64,000 bases of DNA from Protula sp. h YS-2021 (Eukaryota; Annelida; Polychaeta; Sabellida; Serpulidae), in assembly GCA_949752745.1 (NCBI GenBank), contig OX457031.1, positions 52,399,103-52,463,102 on the forward strand, written 5' to 3'. The translations under genes and the position numbers were made by a program. Positions within the stretch are counted from its first letter, which is position 1. Each line of letters starts with the position of its first letter. The notes below the pieces were generated by a model. It saw nothing but the letters and a program-made list of their open reading frames with translations, had not been told where the DNA came from and made no database searches. Below, piece by piece: positions 1-10,391 of this stretch.

Positions 1-1039
1 GCCATACTGTTGAAACTTTATACAGCGTTCACCGTTTCGCTCAATGACTTTCACACAAAGATCTCCAGAGACTTGTAGATGAAATCCTGGTATTGGTAAA
101 GATTAAATATAATCATTCGCCGCAGCTCGATCTTAAGAAGCCAAGATAATGTAAGTTCCACAATAACAGATGGCTAGTTCACCCACGTGATCTAGAGATA
201 GTTTCACGTTTGAATTGATGATGATAAATGAGTTCTTTTGAACCATCTTTCGATTGTCACTGCATTTATACCTATTATTTGCTAGACTGATAAATTATGA
301 ATTTTGGTTTTTGATAACAACACAAGTTTTGCCCTTTGTCCTGTGAAATAGAAGCTGTTATGGATATTTGCATTGTGTAAAATGCACATGGCGTTCTGGA
401 GAAAGCTATCTAAATAAGTAGCATAATATACAATATGTTGTTCAAGAATTTCGGGAACTACACTTCCTAAATTTGAATCGTGAAATGCTGTAAAACGTTA
501 CATTCCGTCTTCCTCGTTTTGTTAATAAACGGCTATTAAAATCTTCCATTAATAATGCATTTGTTTAAACAAAATGTCACATAGAGAAATGCCTACAATT
601 TTGCAGTAAGGGTTCGAGTTTTGTTAATTAGAATTGAAACAAAGTGATATTTGTTGCAAAGGTACACACTTTCAAGGACTAGTTACATTTTGTTTAAAAG
701 AAAGACATAAAACAATTATTCCCTATGCAGTAAAAGGAAAATGGCGCAAATGGAAATCCAATGTAATTTGCACAAGCAAGATTATACTCATTACCAGTAA
801 AACATTTGATTCCTTACGGAAAGTGAATATAATATTTTAGGTTTTTGGCTCAAATGTATGAAAATCACGAGGGTAAAACGATCATGGTAAGAGCCTGTGC
901 TATATTAATTATACAATCTCAGGTCCAAAAGAAGAGACGCGGTTTCTGTCGCTTTTACTGCAGTGTAACCCAACTGCGCGAAGACGCCTGGGTTGGCATC
1001 AGGTACAGTGGACGAATCAGATAAATATGTAGATCCATT
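1..1039. other. left flank, no gene recognised
   Basis: AT-rich sequence with only short open frames that show no recognisable domain. I see no RNA gene or repeat structure in it. It lies outside the Polinton block that begins at 2328. Confidence 0.5.
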
Positions 1040-1610
1040 TAAAACGGGCAAAAAGCTCTCCTGGCACCCCGAGGCTCTCGTGCCACCCCAGTTCTCTGCT
1101 ATTTTGACTGGTGTTGTGCCCTTGAATGTTTCAATTAACGAAGAATGTAATTTTCTTTCTATCTGAGGTCCGAAGAAAACTCTGGGATGTAGAAAAGCGT
1201 TTTAAAATGCAAAAAGTTCTTCTGCCAGCCTGGAGAGCTCTGATGCTCGATGTTCGATGTCACCCCGGCTCAATAACCATTTTGCCTATTTATGTGTCTA
1301 TAAGTGTTTTATTTAACGAAGAATGTGATTATCTTCCTATCTTAGGTAGAAAAAAACTTTTGAAAAGCAGAAATCCGTGTAAAAAATGCAAAGAGCTTTC
1401 CTGCCACAACGCAGGACTCTGGTTCCACCCCGAGGCTCAGATGTCACCCAGCGAAGTACTCTCCCGCTTTGCCTATGGATGTGTCTATACATGTTTCATT
1501 TAGCTAGGACTGTGATTTTCTTCCTGTATCAGTTCAAATGAACTCCGCTGAAAATGCAAAGGGCTTTCCTGCCACCCGAAGCTCTGATACCACCCCGATG
1601 GCCATTGCCG
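1040..1610. repeat. degenerate tandem repeat, period about 165-180 bp
   Basis: A block recurs about 3.3 times. Each copy starts with aaaatgcaaaaagctt-like sequence, continues through a gccacc..gaggctct segment and a tttgcctat..gtgtctata segment, and ends with aacgaagaatgtgattttct. Copies begin near 1040, 1205, 1381 and 1551 and have diverged by substitutions and small indels. The open frame running through it (1126-1503) is a by-product of the repeat. Confidence 0.7.
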
Positions 1611-2327
1611 CTTGGCGTGGCATGAGAAAAAAGGTGATGACAACCTTACCTGAAAAATTGGGAGACAAGTAGAAAGTTGAGTGATAAATTTAAAGAACAT
1701 CATGGAAATGTGTTAAACAAGAAAACGGAAAATGAAGTAGCCAGTCATTTTTGTACCAGTGATCATTCTGTAGAAGACACGTCAGTTTGGGCCTTCCGAA
1801 TGTGAGAAATTCGGTAAGAAGAAAATTAAAAGAACAAAGAGTCATCTCAAAATTAGTTTTACATAAAATTGTTTAAACGCATAAAACAAATTTTTGTGAT
1901 TTGATGCAAACGTCATCAATTTTTGTTATGACGTCACAACTTAGTGCAAACGTCATCAATTTTTGTTATGACGTCACCACTTAATGTGTGATGTCATCAC
2001 ACTAAGTGTAAAATTTGCAATTTTTTTTTTCAATTCCTAAAATTGTCTAAATCATGTAAGTACACAATTCTGCAATTTGGTATAAAACTTTAGGGATGTT
2101 TTATCAGTTTTAAATATGTGTGCGTACATTGCGGGATGGGAAGAGGGGGTTGCTCCTTCTATGATGACTCTGAATAAGTTTAAGAATAACGTTACGTGCC
2201 CGGATAACGTTACGAGGGTGGTTGTTTTGTGCTTGTAGGGGTATAACGCCATGTCGGGACACCACAACATTTTCTTTCTTTCTCATCGAGTTCTTCAGCC
2301 CATCTAAAAGTGGAGTACAGGGGAAAG
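1611..2327. other. left flank of element B; short CRE-like direct repeats
   Basis: No gene is visible. Positions 1906-1937 and 1946-1977 are two near-identical 32-bp copies spaced 40 bp apart, each holding acgtcat and atgacgtcac. The sequence lies just outside the left end of element B, so the repeats are flanking DNA or part of another, older element. Confidence 0.5.
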
Positions 2328-2333
2328 CTAATG
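2328..2333. repeat. left target-site duplication of element B (CTAATG)
   Basis: CTAATG at 2328-2333 is repeated exactly at 29621-29626, immediately outside the two matching inverted ends. A 6-bp duplication is the hallmark of Polinton/Maverick integration. Confidence 0.75.
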
Positions 2334-2445
2334 AGAAGTAAGGAAATGGGTATTCTACGAATCCAACCCCCATGCTTGGGAAGATTTAGTGATTTTTGCA
2401 TATTTATCCGTTTCAGACAATTCTGAACATCTTTTGGTTTTTGTG
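2334..2445 (+). repeat. left terminal inverted repeat of element B
   Basis: It matches the reverse complement of 29505-29620 over the terminal AGTARGGAAATGGGT motif and over a gtgatttttgcat..tttcagac..ttctgaac segment. The copies are diverged, and the G-rich stretch between the two matching parts differs in length. Confidence 0.65.
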
Positions 2446-2700
2446 CCCCCCCCCCTAGTCCTGGGTAAATTTTATGACTTTTGCATATTCATCCTTTTCA
2501 GACTATTTCGAACATTTTTGGTTTTACAACCCCACCCCGTCCGTTTCAAAATTTTGTGATTTTTTGCATATTTACGCGTTTTAGACAATTCTAGGCACTT
2601 TTGCTCCCTCCGTCCGTGGGAAAATTTTGTGATTATTGGGTATTTATCCTTTTCAGACGATTCTGCACATTTTTGGTTTTTGGACTTCTCCGTGGGAAAT
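2390..2700 (-). repeat. subterminal tandem repeats of element B, 4-5 copies
   Basis: Units of about 60-85 bp read, on the minus strand, as aaaaccaaaaatgttcag, then aattgtctgaaacg, then taaatatgc and a C/G-rich tail. The same unit occurs in the opposite orientation about six times at 19637-20110 near the right end of element A, and once at 29505-29575. Left and right elements therefore share one subterminal repeat family. Confidence 0.75.
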
Positions 2701-2846
2701 TTTACATCTATTTTTAGACATATTAGAACTGAGTTTAACATCTGACAAGGAGCTTGGAAATCAAATTGACAGGAAACTTTGGATGTATAAAAAACGTTTG
2801 AGAACACATTTCATCCATATCAATTCTAGCAATTGATGAGACAACA
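2701..2846 (+). promoter_or_regulatory. leader upstream of B's PolB remnant
   Basis: The stretch gagaacacattt..atatcaattct..acaacaatgg precedes the start codon at 2847. A recognisably similar leader and start occur in element C at about 51450-51540, which supports this as the shared 5' region of the zinc-finger/PolB gene in this Polinton group. Confidence 0.45.
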
Positions 2847-3512
2847 ATGGATGCCAGTTCAGTGTGGGATACACCAGTCCTCTGCCTTGAATGCAATGTA
2901 GAATTTTCATCTAAGGAATTATTTCAGACACATACATGCATACGAGCTGAGATTGAAATTGCAGTGCAACATTCTCATGAAGAGAGAGAGCACGTACGGG
3001 AGCGGACCTTAACGTGGAACGTGCTGATGAAGAGCTTTAGGTGAAACCTGCAAAGAGACAAAAGACAAGGCAAGTAGGGAGAAGCAGAAGGGTTAGTCTT
3101 TGTGAAAACGCGCAGGAAAAACGGTTTGAGCCCGATAATGGAACGGATTTGCTGCTTGAGACGCAACAGTAAGAGAACCGTATCAAAACACATTTGCTGG
3201 AGACCTTAGATCATGGAATGAAATGGTACATTGTAGTGCACGCCCGTTCAAGAAAATTGTAGTGAATCAACAAGGAGGTCTTACAGAGCAAGTGAATAAT
3301 ACATTTGCCAGCAGTCCAACGTATACAGCGTACAATAAAACGGATATTGCATAGGACGTTGCGGAAGCCTATAAAGAATTGTTTATCAAGTTTGACGAAC
3401 ATAAGGCTCTGGCTGAGTTCTGGATAATATACTGTAATATACTGTACATTGAAGTATAAACAGCTACGTTAGCGCCCCTGGAAGCTAACAGTTGCATCCC
3501 GCTTTCGAAAAT
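2847..3512 (+). pseudogene. PolB N-terminal remnant of element B (zinc finger plus start of polymerase module)
   Basis: The start codon at 2847 begins a C2H2-like finger (CLECNVEF, then LFQTHTC). After a break, the RIKTHLLETLDHGMKWYIV segment matches the corresponding part of element A's PolB gene near 6072-6130. Similarity continues in broken frames to about 3500, where the equivalent of LEASSFIPL is reached, and then stops. From about 3516 the sequence is homologous to the major capsid gene on the opposite strand, so some 5 kb equivalent to A's 6400-11640 has been deleted. It cannot encode a polymerase. Confidence 0.75.
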
Positions 3513-3515
3513 GAA

Positions 3516-3921
3516 GAATACGAATACGAAGCTTGAGAGGTTTGGATAGGACTGATTCACCATCAGTGTGAAGTTGCATGTAGTTAAGAATAAAATGATT
3601 AAAATTATATGAATTTCTCAACACTGATCCAGCAAAGGATTCATTAAGAACCATTCCAATGACAATACATTTAGGTAGTTGACCTAAAAAGATGTTATCT
3701 TTTACAAAAGATTGAAATCCAGCGGGAATGGCTAAAATTTTACATTCTTTTCTGATAATAGGAAACTTAGCAGGCGTTTTTCATCAATGCATCTGTATGT
3801 CCTAACTGCATACCTGGACTAGCCCTCACGTTGTGAATGGTTAACAACGCATCTTTCACTTCTATTTTAAAACCATTATTTACAGCCATTAATACATATT
3901 CATATTTTTGTCTATGTAAAC
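3516..3921 (-). pseudogene. major capsid protein of element B, downstream part (split by element A)
   Basis: Minus-strand translation gives NESFAGSVLRNSYNFNHF and GESVLSKPLKLR, matching NEAFGGTVLRNPYDFKHF and GEQVLPKPLKLD in element A's capsid gene. The fragment ends at the duplication ACAATT (3922-3927), beyond which element A begins. The preceding part of the same gene resumes at 20473. The 3' end of the gene (equivalent to A's 11331-11640) is missing through the PolB/capsid deletion. Frameshifts and stops are also present. Confidence 0.8.
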
Positions 3922-3927
3922 ACAATT
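3922..3927. repeat. left target-site duplication of element A (ACAATT)
   Basis: ACAATT is repeated exactly at 20467-20472. Comparison with the uninterrupted capsid gene at about 12015-12060 shows that removing element A plus one copy restores colinearity. Confidence 0.88.
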
Positions 3928-4155
3928 TGTAGGGTAAAAACAATGGAACTGCGCCAGGAAGTGAAGTTATAGTGACGTGATAGGTGGCGCAGAACTCTCA
4001 TGGGATTTCTACGCCAGGAGGTGACGTGATAGTGACGTCATAGGGGTTGCGCAGAACTCTCATAGAGTTTCTTCGCCATTTTTAGGAAAGAGCGCGCGCG
4101 TGTTCGGATGACGTGAAAATGACATCCTAAGTCACGTGATGACACGTCATAAGTC
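3928..4155 (+). repeat. left TIR of element A
   Basis: It aligns almost without gaps with the reverse complement of 20236-20466. Landmarks in order are the AGTAGGGT-like end, GCGCAGAACTCTCATGGGAT, two or more TGACGT-type sites, AGAACTCTCATAGAGTTTC, CGCCATTTTTAGGA and GGATGACGTGAAAATGAC. The alignment fades after the acgtcataag motif. TGACGTCA-like sequences recur through the repeat. Confidence 0.88.
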
Positions 4156-4287
4156 ACGTGATTTTTTCACGCATGCATGCACACACATACCAAGACAGCT
4201 TGCTTTGCTTATTCACAAGATGTGGCGGCCGCTCTGAAAAGAGTGACCAGGATTCGAAGCTCCTCACTGTTAGTTGCTGCCGGTGGT

Positions 4288-4751
4288 TCAGTAAAAGGTG
4301 ATCACGTCTTGAATTAGCCGTAGTGGTTGACTCATCTGCTGGCCATTGAGGGCGAAGTGGCTGGTCTTGACGCTACAAGTCATACATGCCAGTTCATATT
4401 CACGACACAGGGCTGTGTGATAGACATGTATGCAGGAACAGTGCAGACAGGCTTGATGACCGCAGGCAGACCCACAAGTCAAGTCATCGCGTACGTAGTA
4501 TGCAGACCATATGGGGTACTCTTCTTCCTCTTCATTAGATAGCCAATCTTCCCCCAGCATGGCCATACGTAGATATGCCTCCTTGAACTGTCCTTGCTCT
4601 ACGTTCAGACTACGGCAGCATAAGCAGGATCTGGAAGCATCTGGAAGAAGTATTTCCTGTAAGGAGTGCCGGTTCGAGCATGGACAGGGATGTCCATTTC
4701 CTTAACTTCACGTACTCTCAGCGGGTTAGTAAGATCGAAGCTGAGCTCCAT
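4288..4751 (-). pseudogene. RING-like Cys-rich accessory protein, frameshifted
   Basis: The start is taken at the ATG at 4751, about 40 bp downstream of a minus-strand TATA box (4788-4796). The frame runs to a stop at 4605, but the next frame continues without a gap through a methionine-rich and EEEEE-containing segment to 4288, which indicates one frameshift near 4610. The C-terminal third has Cys and His spaced as TCGSACGHQACLHC followed by a C-x6-C-x2-C group, reminiscent of a RING finger. RING proteins are known in large DNA viruses, but this match is partial and the identification is tentative. It is transcribed divergently from the gene at 5044. Confidence 0.4.
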
Positions 4752-5043
4752 TCTGACAAGTGTTGAGAGAATATGTGAAGAGAACACTTATATAGCTTGA
4801 AAAATAAGGTAACGGGGAGAGGCAGCTTCCTTAAACTCCCCCCCCCCTCTAGGAGAGTGAGGTATGTCAGACCCCCCTAGGAGAGTAATGTATGCCCGAG
4901 ATCTCCCAGGACAGCAAGGTATGTCCGAATCCCGACGTCCCCCCATCCAGGAGAGGAGAGTAAGATTTATCCGAATCAGCACAAAAAATCATATATAAGT
5001 GCTGCGTCTCGGGGTGCTCAGCAACAACATTGTTAGAAACATC
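4752..5043. promoter_or_regulatory. divergent promoter region with two TATA boxes and short GGAGAG repeats
   Basis: TATA-like sequences lie at 4788-4796 (minus, CTATATAAG) and 4992-4999 (plus, TATATAAG), each 40-50 bp from an ATG. Between them, three or four copies of a block reading CC(T)AGGAGAG..AAGGTATGTCCGA occur at about 4848-4970. A related copy is found at 5551-5562 upstream of PolB. The layout suggests a shared control region, but activity is inferred only. Confidence 0.5.
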
Positions 5044-5328
5044 ATGGACACGTTAACTCCAGCTGTTGATAACTTAACGGCTTTGGAGGCTGAAGAAATG
5101 GTAAACATGTGTGATGAAACTGAAGCAGCTGCAATAGCATATGCCTTGGAAGAAGCGTTAGGTTTTCCACCTGAGATAGCTGAAGTGAAGACTGACAAGA
5201 CAATCACAGTGATGAGGAACAGTCGTGGAGTAATGCTGACAACGGAGTGTTACAAGTGTCGGGCGTGGCTGGAATATGTGGGGCAGGCTCATAATTGCCG
5301 CTGTGGAAATCTGATGAAGACTTACTAA
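5044..5328 (+). CDS. small acidic protein with C-terminal Cys/His cluster
   Basis: The ATG at 5044 follows a TATA box by about 45 bp and opens a 94-residue frame that is uninterrupted, unusual for this element. The N-terminal 55 residues are acidic and predicted helical (ALEAEEMVNMCDETEAAA). The C-terminus has a possible zinc ribbon, ECYKCRAWL then HNCRCGN. No family is recognised. Its intact frame and promoter argue that it is or was a real accessory gene. Confidence 0.5.
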   Translation: MDTLTPAVDNLTALEAEEMVNMCDETEAAAIAYALEEALGFPPEIAEVKTDKTITVMRNSRGVMLTTECYKCRAWLEYVGQAHNCRCGNLMKTY

Positions 5329-5686
5329 AACTTACGGTACTTTTAAGGGCATCTATATTGCGAAATGACAGTGAATCTGTCTATGTATGAGTGTGTGTGA
5401 AAGGAGATGTTTGAGGATACATTTTATTACATTTCAGTTTCTTTTATTTTGTTTTTCAGGTCTAGTGAATGATGTGACAACAACCATGGCAACTAGTCCT
5501 CAAAAGTGTTAGTTGGCGGATAAATACCATTTGGCGGATGAATACACATATCCAGGAGAGTAAATTTCTGCTGAGTCAGCAAAAAAGTAGTGTTTGGTGA
5601 GTTACACACCATTTTTGATAAACTCTAAGTGGTATGAATGGATGAGCGAGACATGCTTTTCACCCATATGGGTTCTAGCAGTTGAT
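5329..5686. promoter_or_regulatory. PolB upstream region with a perfect Maf/AP-1 palindrome
   Basis: No gene is visible. Positions 5569-5581 read TGCTGAGTCAGCA, the exact TRE-type Maf recognition element with an AP-1 core. A near-copy is at 19056-19068 just upstream of another TATA box, and a degraded one (gaatcagcaca) is near 4974. This suggests a shared cis-element for early promoters; function is inferred. Confidence 0.45.
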
Positions 5687-8600
5687 ATGGCAGCAATGCC
5701 AACGAATTTAGTCTTCTGTCATGATTATAATGCATCATTTCCATCTCTGGAATTGTTCGTGACACATAGATGTAAACCAGCTGAGTTGAAATGTGCTCGA
5801 GAAGCGCTTGGTGCGAAGATTGAAACCAAGAGACGAAAGACGGCGCAAGATGGTATTGACATACCGGATGCAGTCCTCTGCCATGGACACACATAAGATA
5901 TTTCCATCTCTGGGATTGTATGAGACACATGTATATGTAAAGATGGGAGAACAAGCTGCGAAGACGGGACAAGTAGGGAGAGGTAGAAGAGTTAGTCTTG
6001 GTGAAAACGCACAGGAAAAAAGGTTCGAGCCTGAGGATGGATCGGTTTAAATACTTGAAATGCGACAGCAAGAGAATAGGATTAAGGCTCATTTGTTAGA
6101 GACGTTAAACCATGGAAGGAAATGGTACATCGTGGTGCTTCTAGAAACTGACGGCGAATGCAGAAGCTGTCATGACAGAACAAGTGGATAAAAATTTATC
6201 AGCAGTCCAACATATACAGCATACAATCAGTCGGATATTGAGCAGGACTTGCCAGAAGCCTGTAAAGAATTGTTTACCAAGTTAGATGAACATGAGCCAC
6301 AGGGCTCTGGCTGGGTGTTGGATAACATACTGTACATTGAAGTACATACAGCTACGTTAATGCCTCTGGAAGCAAGCAGTTTTATACCACTGCCGAAGAA
6401 AGTGAACAATACAAAAGCTGTGTTAAGCATTCAGAATAAACACAAGTGTTTCTTATGGTCCGTATTGGCTCATCTCCATTCTCAAGATCATCATCAACAA
6501 CTATATCGCGTGAATCATTACAAGCCATCTGAGAAGGCATTAAAGGTGGAGGGCATGACATTTCCAACACCGGTTACAGACATTCCAAAGCTTGAAAAGG
6601 AGAACGACGTATTTGGATATGAGCAAGATGTAGTTGTTCCAATGAAACTAGTCGAAACACCAGTGTGAGAGAAATCAACTTACTTCTGATAAGCAATGAC
6701 AAAAAAAAGGAATTAATGCCTCTTCAAGAATTTCACCAGACTCAGCCTATCGATCAAAGTGTCAGAATGAGGCATATTATTGTTTCAACTGTCTTCAGGT
6801 TTTCATTTTTTAGACAAGCATCGTGAAGTGAGTAAAAAGCATGGAGCACAACGTTTACCATTCCCCAAGAAACCTTTTATCAAGTTCAAGAATGTAGCCA
6901 AACAACAGCGAACACATTTTGTGATTTATACCGACTTTGAATGTTTCACGAAAAAGCATGAAGAAGGAGACAGGTATCAGCATCATCGTCCAAAAAGCTT
7001 CGCCTATGTATTTGTTAGCCAGTATGACACACGTGCACCAGTCGTGTATCGAGGAGACAATGCTGTGAAAGTCTTTTAGACCATATGGTGAATGAGCGGG
7101 ATCCTATTGTGCGCGGCTTACAACAGCGAAAGGATATGGTGATGACTCGTGAAGACAAAGAGGATTTCAAGAACGCCACCGATTGCTACATTTGTCATGA
7201 GCCTCTAGGAGCGGATCGTGTGAGAGATCATGACCATATTAATGGTAAATACCGCGGAGCTGCACATAATGTATGCAACTTGCAATTCCGACTTAGAAAA
7301 GATCAGCAGGGGGGTAAAGATTCTTTTATCATCGCTGTATTTTTCCACAATTTACGGGGCTATTGCAGTCATTTGATCATGGAGAAAATTGGGAAATGAA
7401 ACGATTGCAGTCATTCCCAACACCATTGAGAAATATATTGCATTCACCATGGGCAATCTGAAATTTACAGACAGCTTTCAGTTTATGAGTATATCTCTAC
7501 AGAAGTTGGTATCCAACCTTGCGGCAGAAGGGAAAGATAACTTCTACAACATGCCGTCTCACATTCACGATAGCGACCAACAAGATTTGCTGCTGAGAAA
7601 GGGAATGTAGCCTTGTGATTACGTGGACGAGCAATCCAAGTTTGCTAAAACACAACTACCGTCAAAGGACAAGTTTTACAGCCAGCTTAGAAAAGAGGAC
7701 ATCAGCGATGAGGATTATGCACAGGCTCACAAGGTGTGGGATACACTCAACTTTACCACATTTGGTGAATACCAGGACCTATACCTGAAATCAGATGTGT
7801 AACTACTGGCTGACGTGTTTGAAAACTTTCGTCAAGTATGTCTTAGCACATATGAATTGGATCCTGCCCATTACTATACGGCGCCAGGACTGTCGTGGGA
7901 TGCGATGTAAAAAGCGACAAAGGTGAAGTTGGAATTGATCAATGACACTGACATGAACCAAATGGTTGAACAAGGTCTACGTGGAGGAATATCTGTGATC
8001 ACACACAAGTATACGAAAGCAAAAAACCCATAGGTAGCAGATTACAATCCTGCGAAACCAACCAACTACTTGATGTACCAGGATGCAAACAACTTGTATG
8101 GCTGCGCCATGTCAAAAAGCATGCCGGAAAGTGGATTTATTTGGGTGAGCGAGCCAGAATCCCTCGACTTCATGGATGTGGATGAAGATGGTGGCATTGG
8201 ATACATTTTAGAAGTGGATTTAGAATACCCACATACAATCAATGATCGTCATAATTACTACCCAGTGGCTCCAGAGCGGAAAGTATCAAAGTTGTTTTGA
8301 ATTGTCAGAGCATAGTCAGAAGCTACAGAAAGATCTAAACTTCACAGACAAACCTAGTGAAAAGCTCATTCCCAACTTGTGTGACAAGAAGAAATATGTG
8401 CTTCATCATAGAGATTTACAACAGTATGTTTCACTAGGGTTTAAAGTCACTAAGGTGCATCGTGCCATCATGTTTGAGCAGAGCAAATGGTTGGAGAAAT
8501 ATACCACCTTGAACACGGAAACGAGAAAATTGGCCAAGAACCGGTTTGAGAAAGACTTTTACAAACCGATAAATTACTCTGTGTTTGGCAAAACTATGGA

Positions 8601-9223
8601 AAACGTGAGAAAGCGCATGAATGTTGAACTTCAAGTCGGCTGCACCATTCTCGACCTCAGCGGAGTGTTGATGTTCAACTTTCATTACAACTACATCATG
8701 GTCAAGTATCCCAATGTCAAGTTGTTGTTCAGCGATACCAACAGTCTATGTTATGACATAGAAACGGAAGATATCTACAAGGATATGAAGGCAGATGCTG
8801 ACCTGTTCGACAGGAGTGACTATCCGCCAGATCATTTCCTGCATTCCAACGCAAACAAAAAAGTGCTTGGGAAAATAATGGATGAGACGACAGGGATCCG
8901 TCTTGAAGAGTTTGTTGGACGTAGACCAAAGATCCATAGTATTATGCATGGTGAGAAAGAAAAACATAAGGCTAAAGGAATCACTCGAGCATGAAACATA
9001 AGGAGTATACAGACAGTTTGTTCAAGCAAACTCAAACGATGGCTACAGAACACATCATTCGAAGTCATGACCACTAGATTTTCTCGCAGAAGTTGAGGAA
9101 AGTAGCTCTCCCTCGTATGATGACAAGCGATATGTGCTGAATGACGGCTATTCCACTTTGGCGCATGGGCATTACAAGACAACAGTACAAAAGGGGGGAC
9201 TCTCCAACTTTAAAACTATTTGA
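5687..9223 (+). pseudogene. protein-primed type B DNA polymerase (PolB), multiply broken
   Basis: The ATG at 5687 opens a C2H2-like finger, followed by a partial duplicate of it near 5860-5930. The N-terminal module (KWYIVV; GSGWVLDNILYIEVHTA; KCFLWSVLAHLH) is the one that precedes the polymerase in many invertebrate Polintons. Exonuclease motif I is YTDFECF (near 6929). A Cys-x2-Cys..RDHDH zinc/HNH-like insert lies at 7180-7270. Exonuclease II reads HNLRGYCSHLIM and polymerase motif A is QDANNLYGCAM. Motif B is YKPINYSVFGKTMENVR and motif C is SDTNSL. The end (LAHGHY..KGGLSNFKTI) is the family's usual end. At least six frameshifts and stops (including UAA/UAG near 7800, 7908 and 8030) prevent a full protein. 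Two catalytic positions are also altered (see findings). Confidence 0.92.
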
Positions 9224-9245
9224 GGTTGAACACTGAAGCGTTAAC

Positions 9246-9601
9246 ATGGATCAGAATCGTAAGAGATCTGCAACGGATATGGATACTCTTGCTGATACGT
9301 CAAAGACTTAAAAGTGAAAAATCCTGCCAATACTACCACCAAGAAATTGAAAGTGGAGACGGTATCTGCACGTCAGTCGTGGGATGAAATGCTTTCTCTA
9401 GGCAATAGAAAGTATATGAAGATTATGAAACAAAGTAATGAAGGAGTGGTAAACATTCGCAAATACCTCAGAGATGACGGGTCTGGAAGAAACCGTCCTA
9501 CGAAAAAGGGTATTTTGCTGACAATACCTGAATGGAGAATGCTGAGGAAACAGGTGAGAGAAGATGATAAAAGGCTTCGAACACAAGAAGTCGACTCATA
9601 A
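9246..9601 (+). pseudogene. PC4-like single-stranded-DNA-binding protein
   Basis: The ATG at 9246 lies 22 bp after the PolB stop. The first 20 codons end at a TAA and the reading continues in another frame from about 9314, so one frameshift is inferred. The C-terminal part fits the PC4/p15 fold signature: a strand with VVNIRKYLRDDGSG, then PTKKGILLTIPEWRMLR, corresponding to the VDIRE..PGKKGISL..eqW pattern of PC4. PC4 proteins bind single-stranded DNA and act as transcription coactivators. A role in element replication or late transcription is plausible but inferred. Confidence 0.72.
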
Positions 9602-9616
9602 AAAGGTATTCTCACC

Positions 9617-9979
9617 ATGAATGCACTCGTGTTTAAGGGTGGTGCCTAACTCGTTGTTAATGATAGGAATGAAGTGATAATAAGTTCTGCTTATCGGTTT
9701 AAACCTAAAGTGGGGAAAGACTTTAAAAACATACCGCTTCAACCTGGGTTTGAACGTAGATTTGAAATAAATTTGGAGTGTTAGTGGTTTGGACATAATT
9801 CTGACATATATGTTAGATTCTGGACAAATCTTTTACAGGATTATCCAGAGGATTATGATGGAGTTGTGCCAGATACTCCATATTCTGATTTGATCGACTT
9901 TGATATGAAGAATTGGCGCGCAGTTTTACGATTCCTAGAAGCTATACAACATCCACTCTTCACCATCTTGCGAGCATAA
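9617..9979 (+). pseudogene. small protein with strand-W-helix motif (PC4-like?), two in-frame stops
   Basis: One reading frame from the ATG at 9617 to the TAA at 9977 contains only two internal stops (TAA at codon 11 and TAG near codon 57) and no frameshift. The translation is otherwise coherent, rich in charged and aromatic residues, and ends with LIDFDMKNWRAVLRFLEAI. That strand followed by a Trp-bearing helix resembles the end of the PC4-like domain in the gene before it and similar endings in the two genes after it. The stop codon overlaps a TATA-like cataaatacc, possibly the promoter of the next gene. Confidence 0.5.
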
Positions 9980-10032
9980 ATACCCCCTGTCTCAGTTGAG
10001 ATAGCTCATAGTTGATCTGACTGTTGAACGAG

Positions 10033-10371
10033 ATGGATCACTTTTTATCAGATCATGAATTCAATACATATGGATTTTCATATATGAGAAACTTATGTGA
10101 TCACATTGTGCTAAGAAATTTTGGAAAGTATATCATACTATCGCTTGACGAACAATCTGTGTTGAAGGATCATCTAGAGAAGCTGAGGATACCAGACTTT
10201 CTCCTACTTTCCAATGATATAGAAGTGCGTGTGAGTAAGAACAGTCTAGACGTGTTTGTACAATTTCACAAATATGACGAGCTAACAGAGCACTACGACG
10301 TCACCACCCTCAACACAATGGAATGGAACGCGCTGTTACAAGCATTGGATTGGGAAAAACCTAACGTCTGA
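10033..10371 (+). CDS. small intact protein with strand-W-helix motif
   Basis: The ATG at 10033 is chosen because upstream codons lack an ATG and a TATA-like sequence lies about 60 bp before it. The 112-residue frame is intact. It ends with VTTLNTMEWNALLQALD, matching the strand-Trp-helix ending of its neighbours, and has an internal LSLDEQSVLKDHLEKL segment that looks like a second half-copy. No database family is recognised by eye. A divergent PC4-like fold is suggested by comparison with the gene at 9246, but this is inference. Confidence 0.55.
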   Translation: MDHFLSDHEFNTYGFSYMRNLCDHIVLRNFGKYIILSLDEQSVLKDHLEKLRIPDFLLLSNDIEVRVSKNSLDVFVQFHKYDELTEHYDVTTLNTMEWNALLQALDWEKPNV

Positions 10372-10391
10372 ATTCAAAGAGGAAGGAATAC

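Noticed and set aside
1126..1503. Protein of 125 residues in the left flank
   Set aside because: The frame runs through a degenerate tandem repeat and shows no domain.
4288..4542. Plus-strand frame overlapping the RING-like gene
   Set aside because: It is the complement of the Cys-rich gene, which has a TATA box and motif support on the minus strand.
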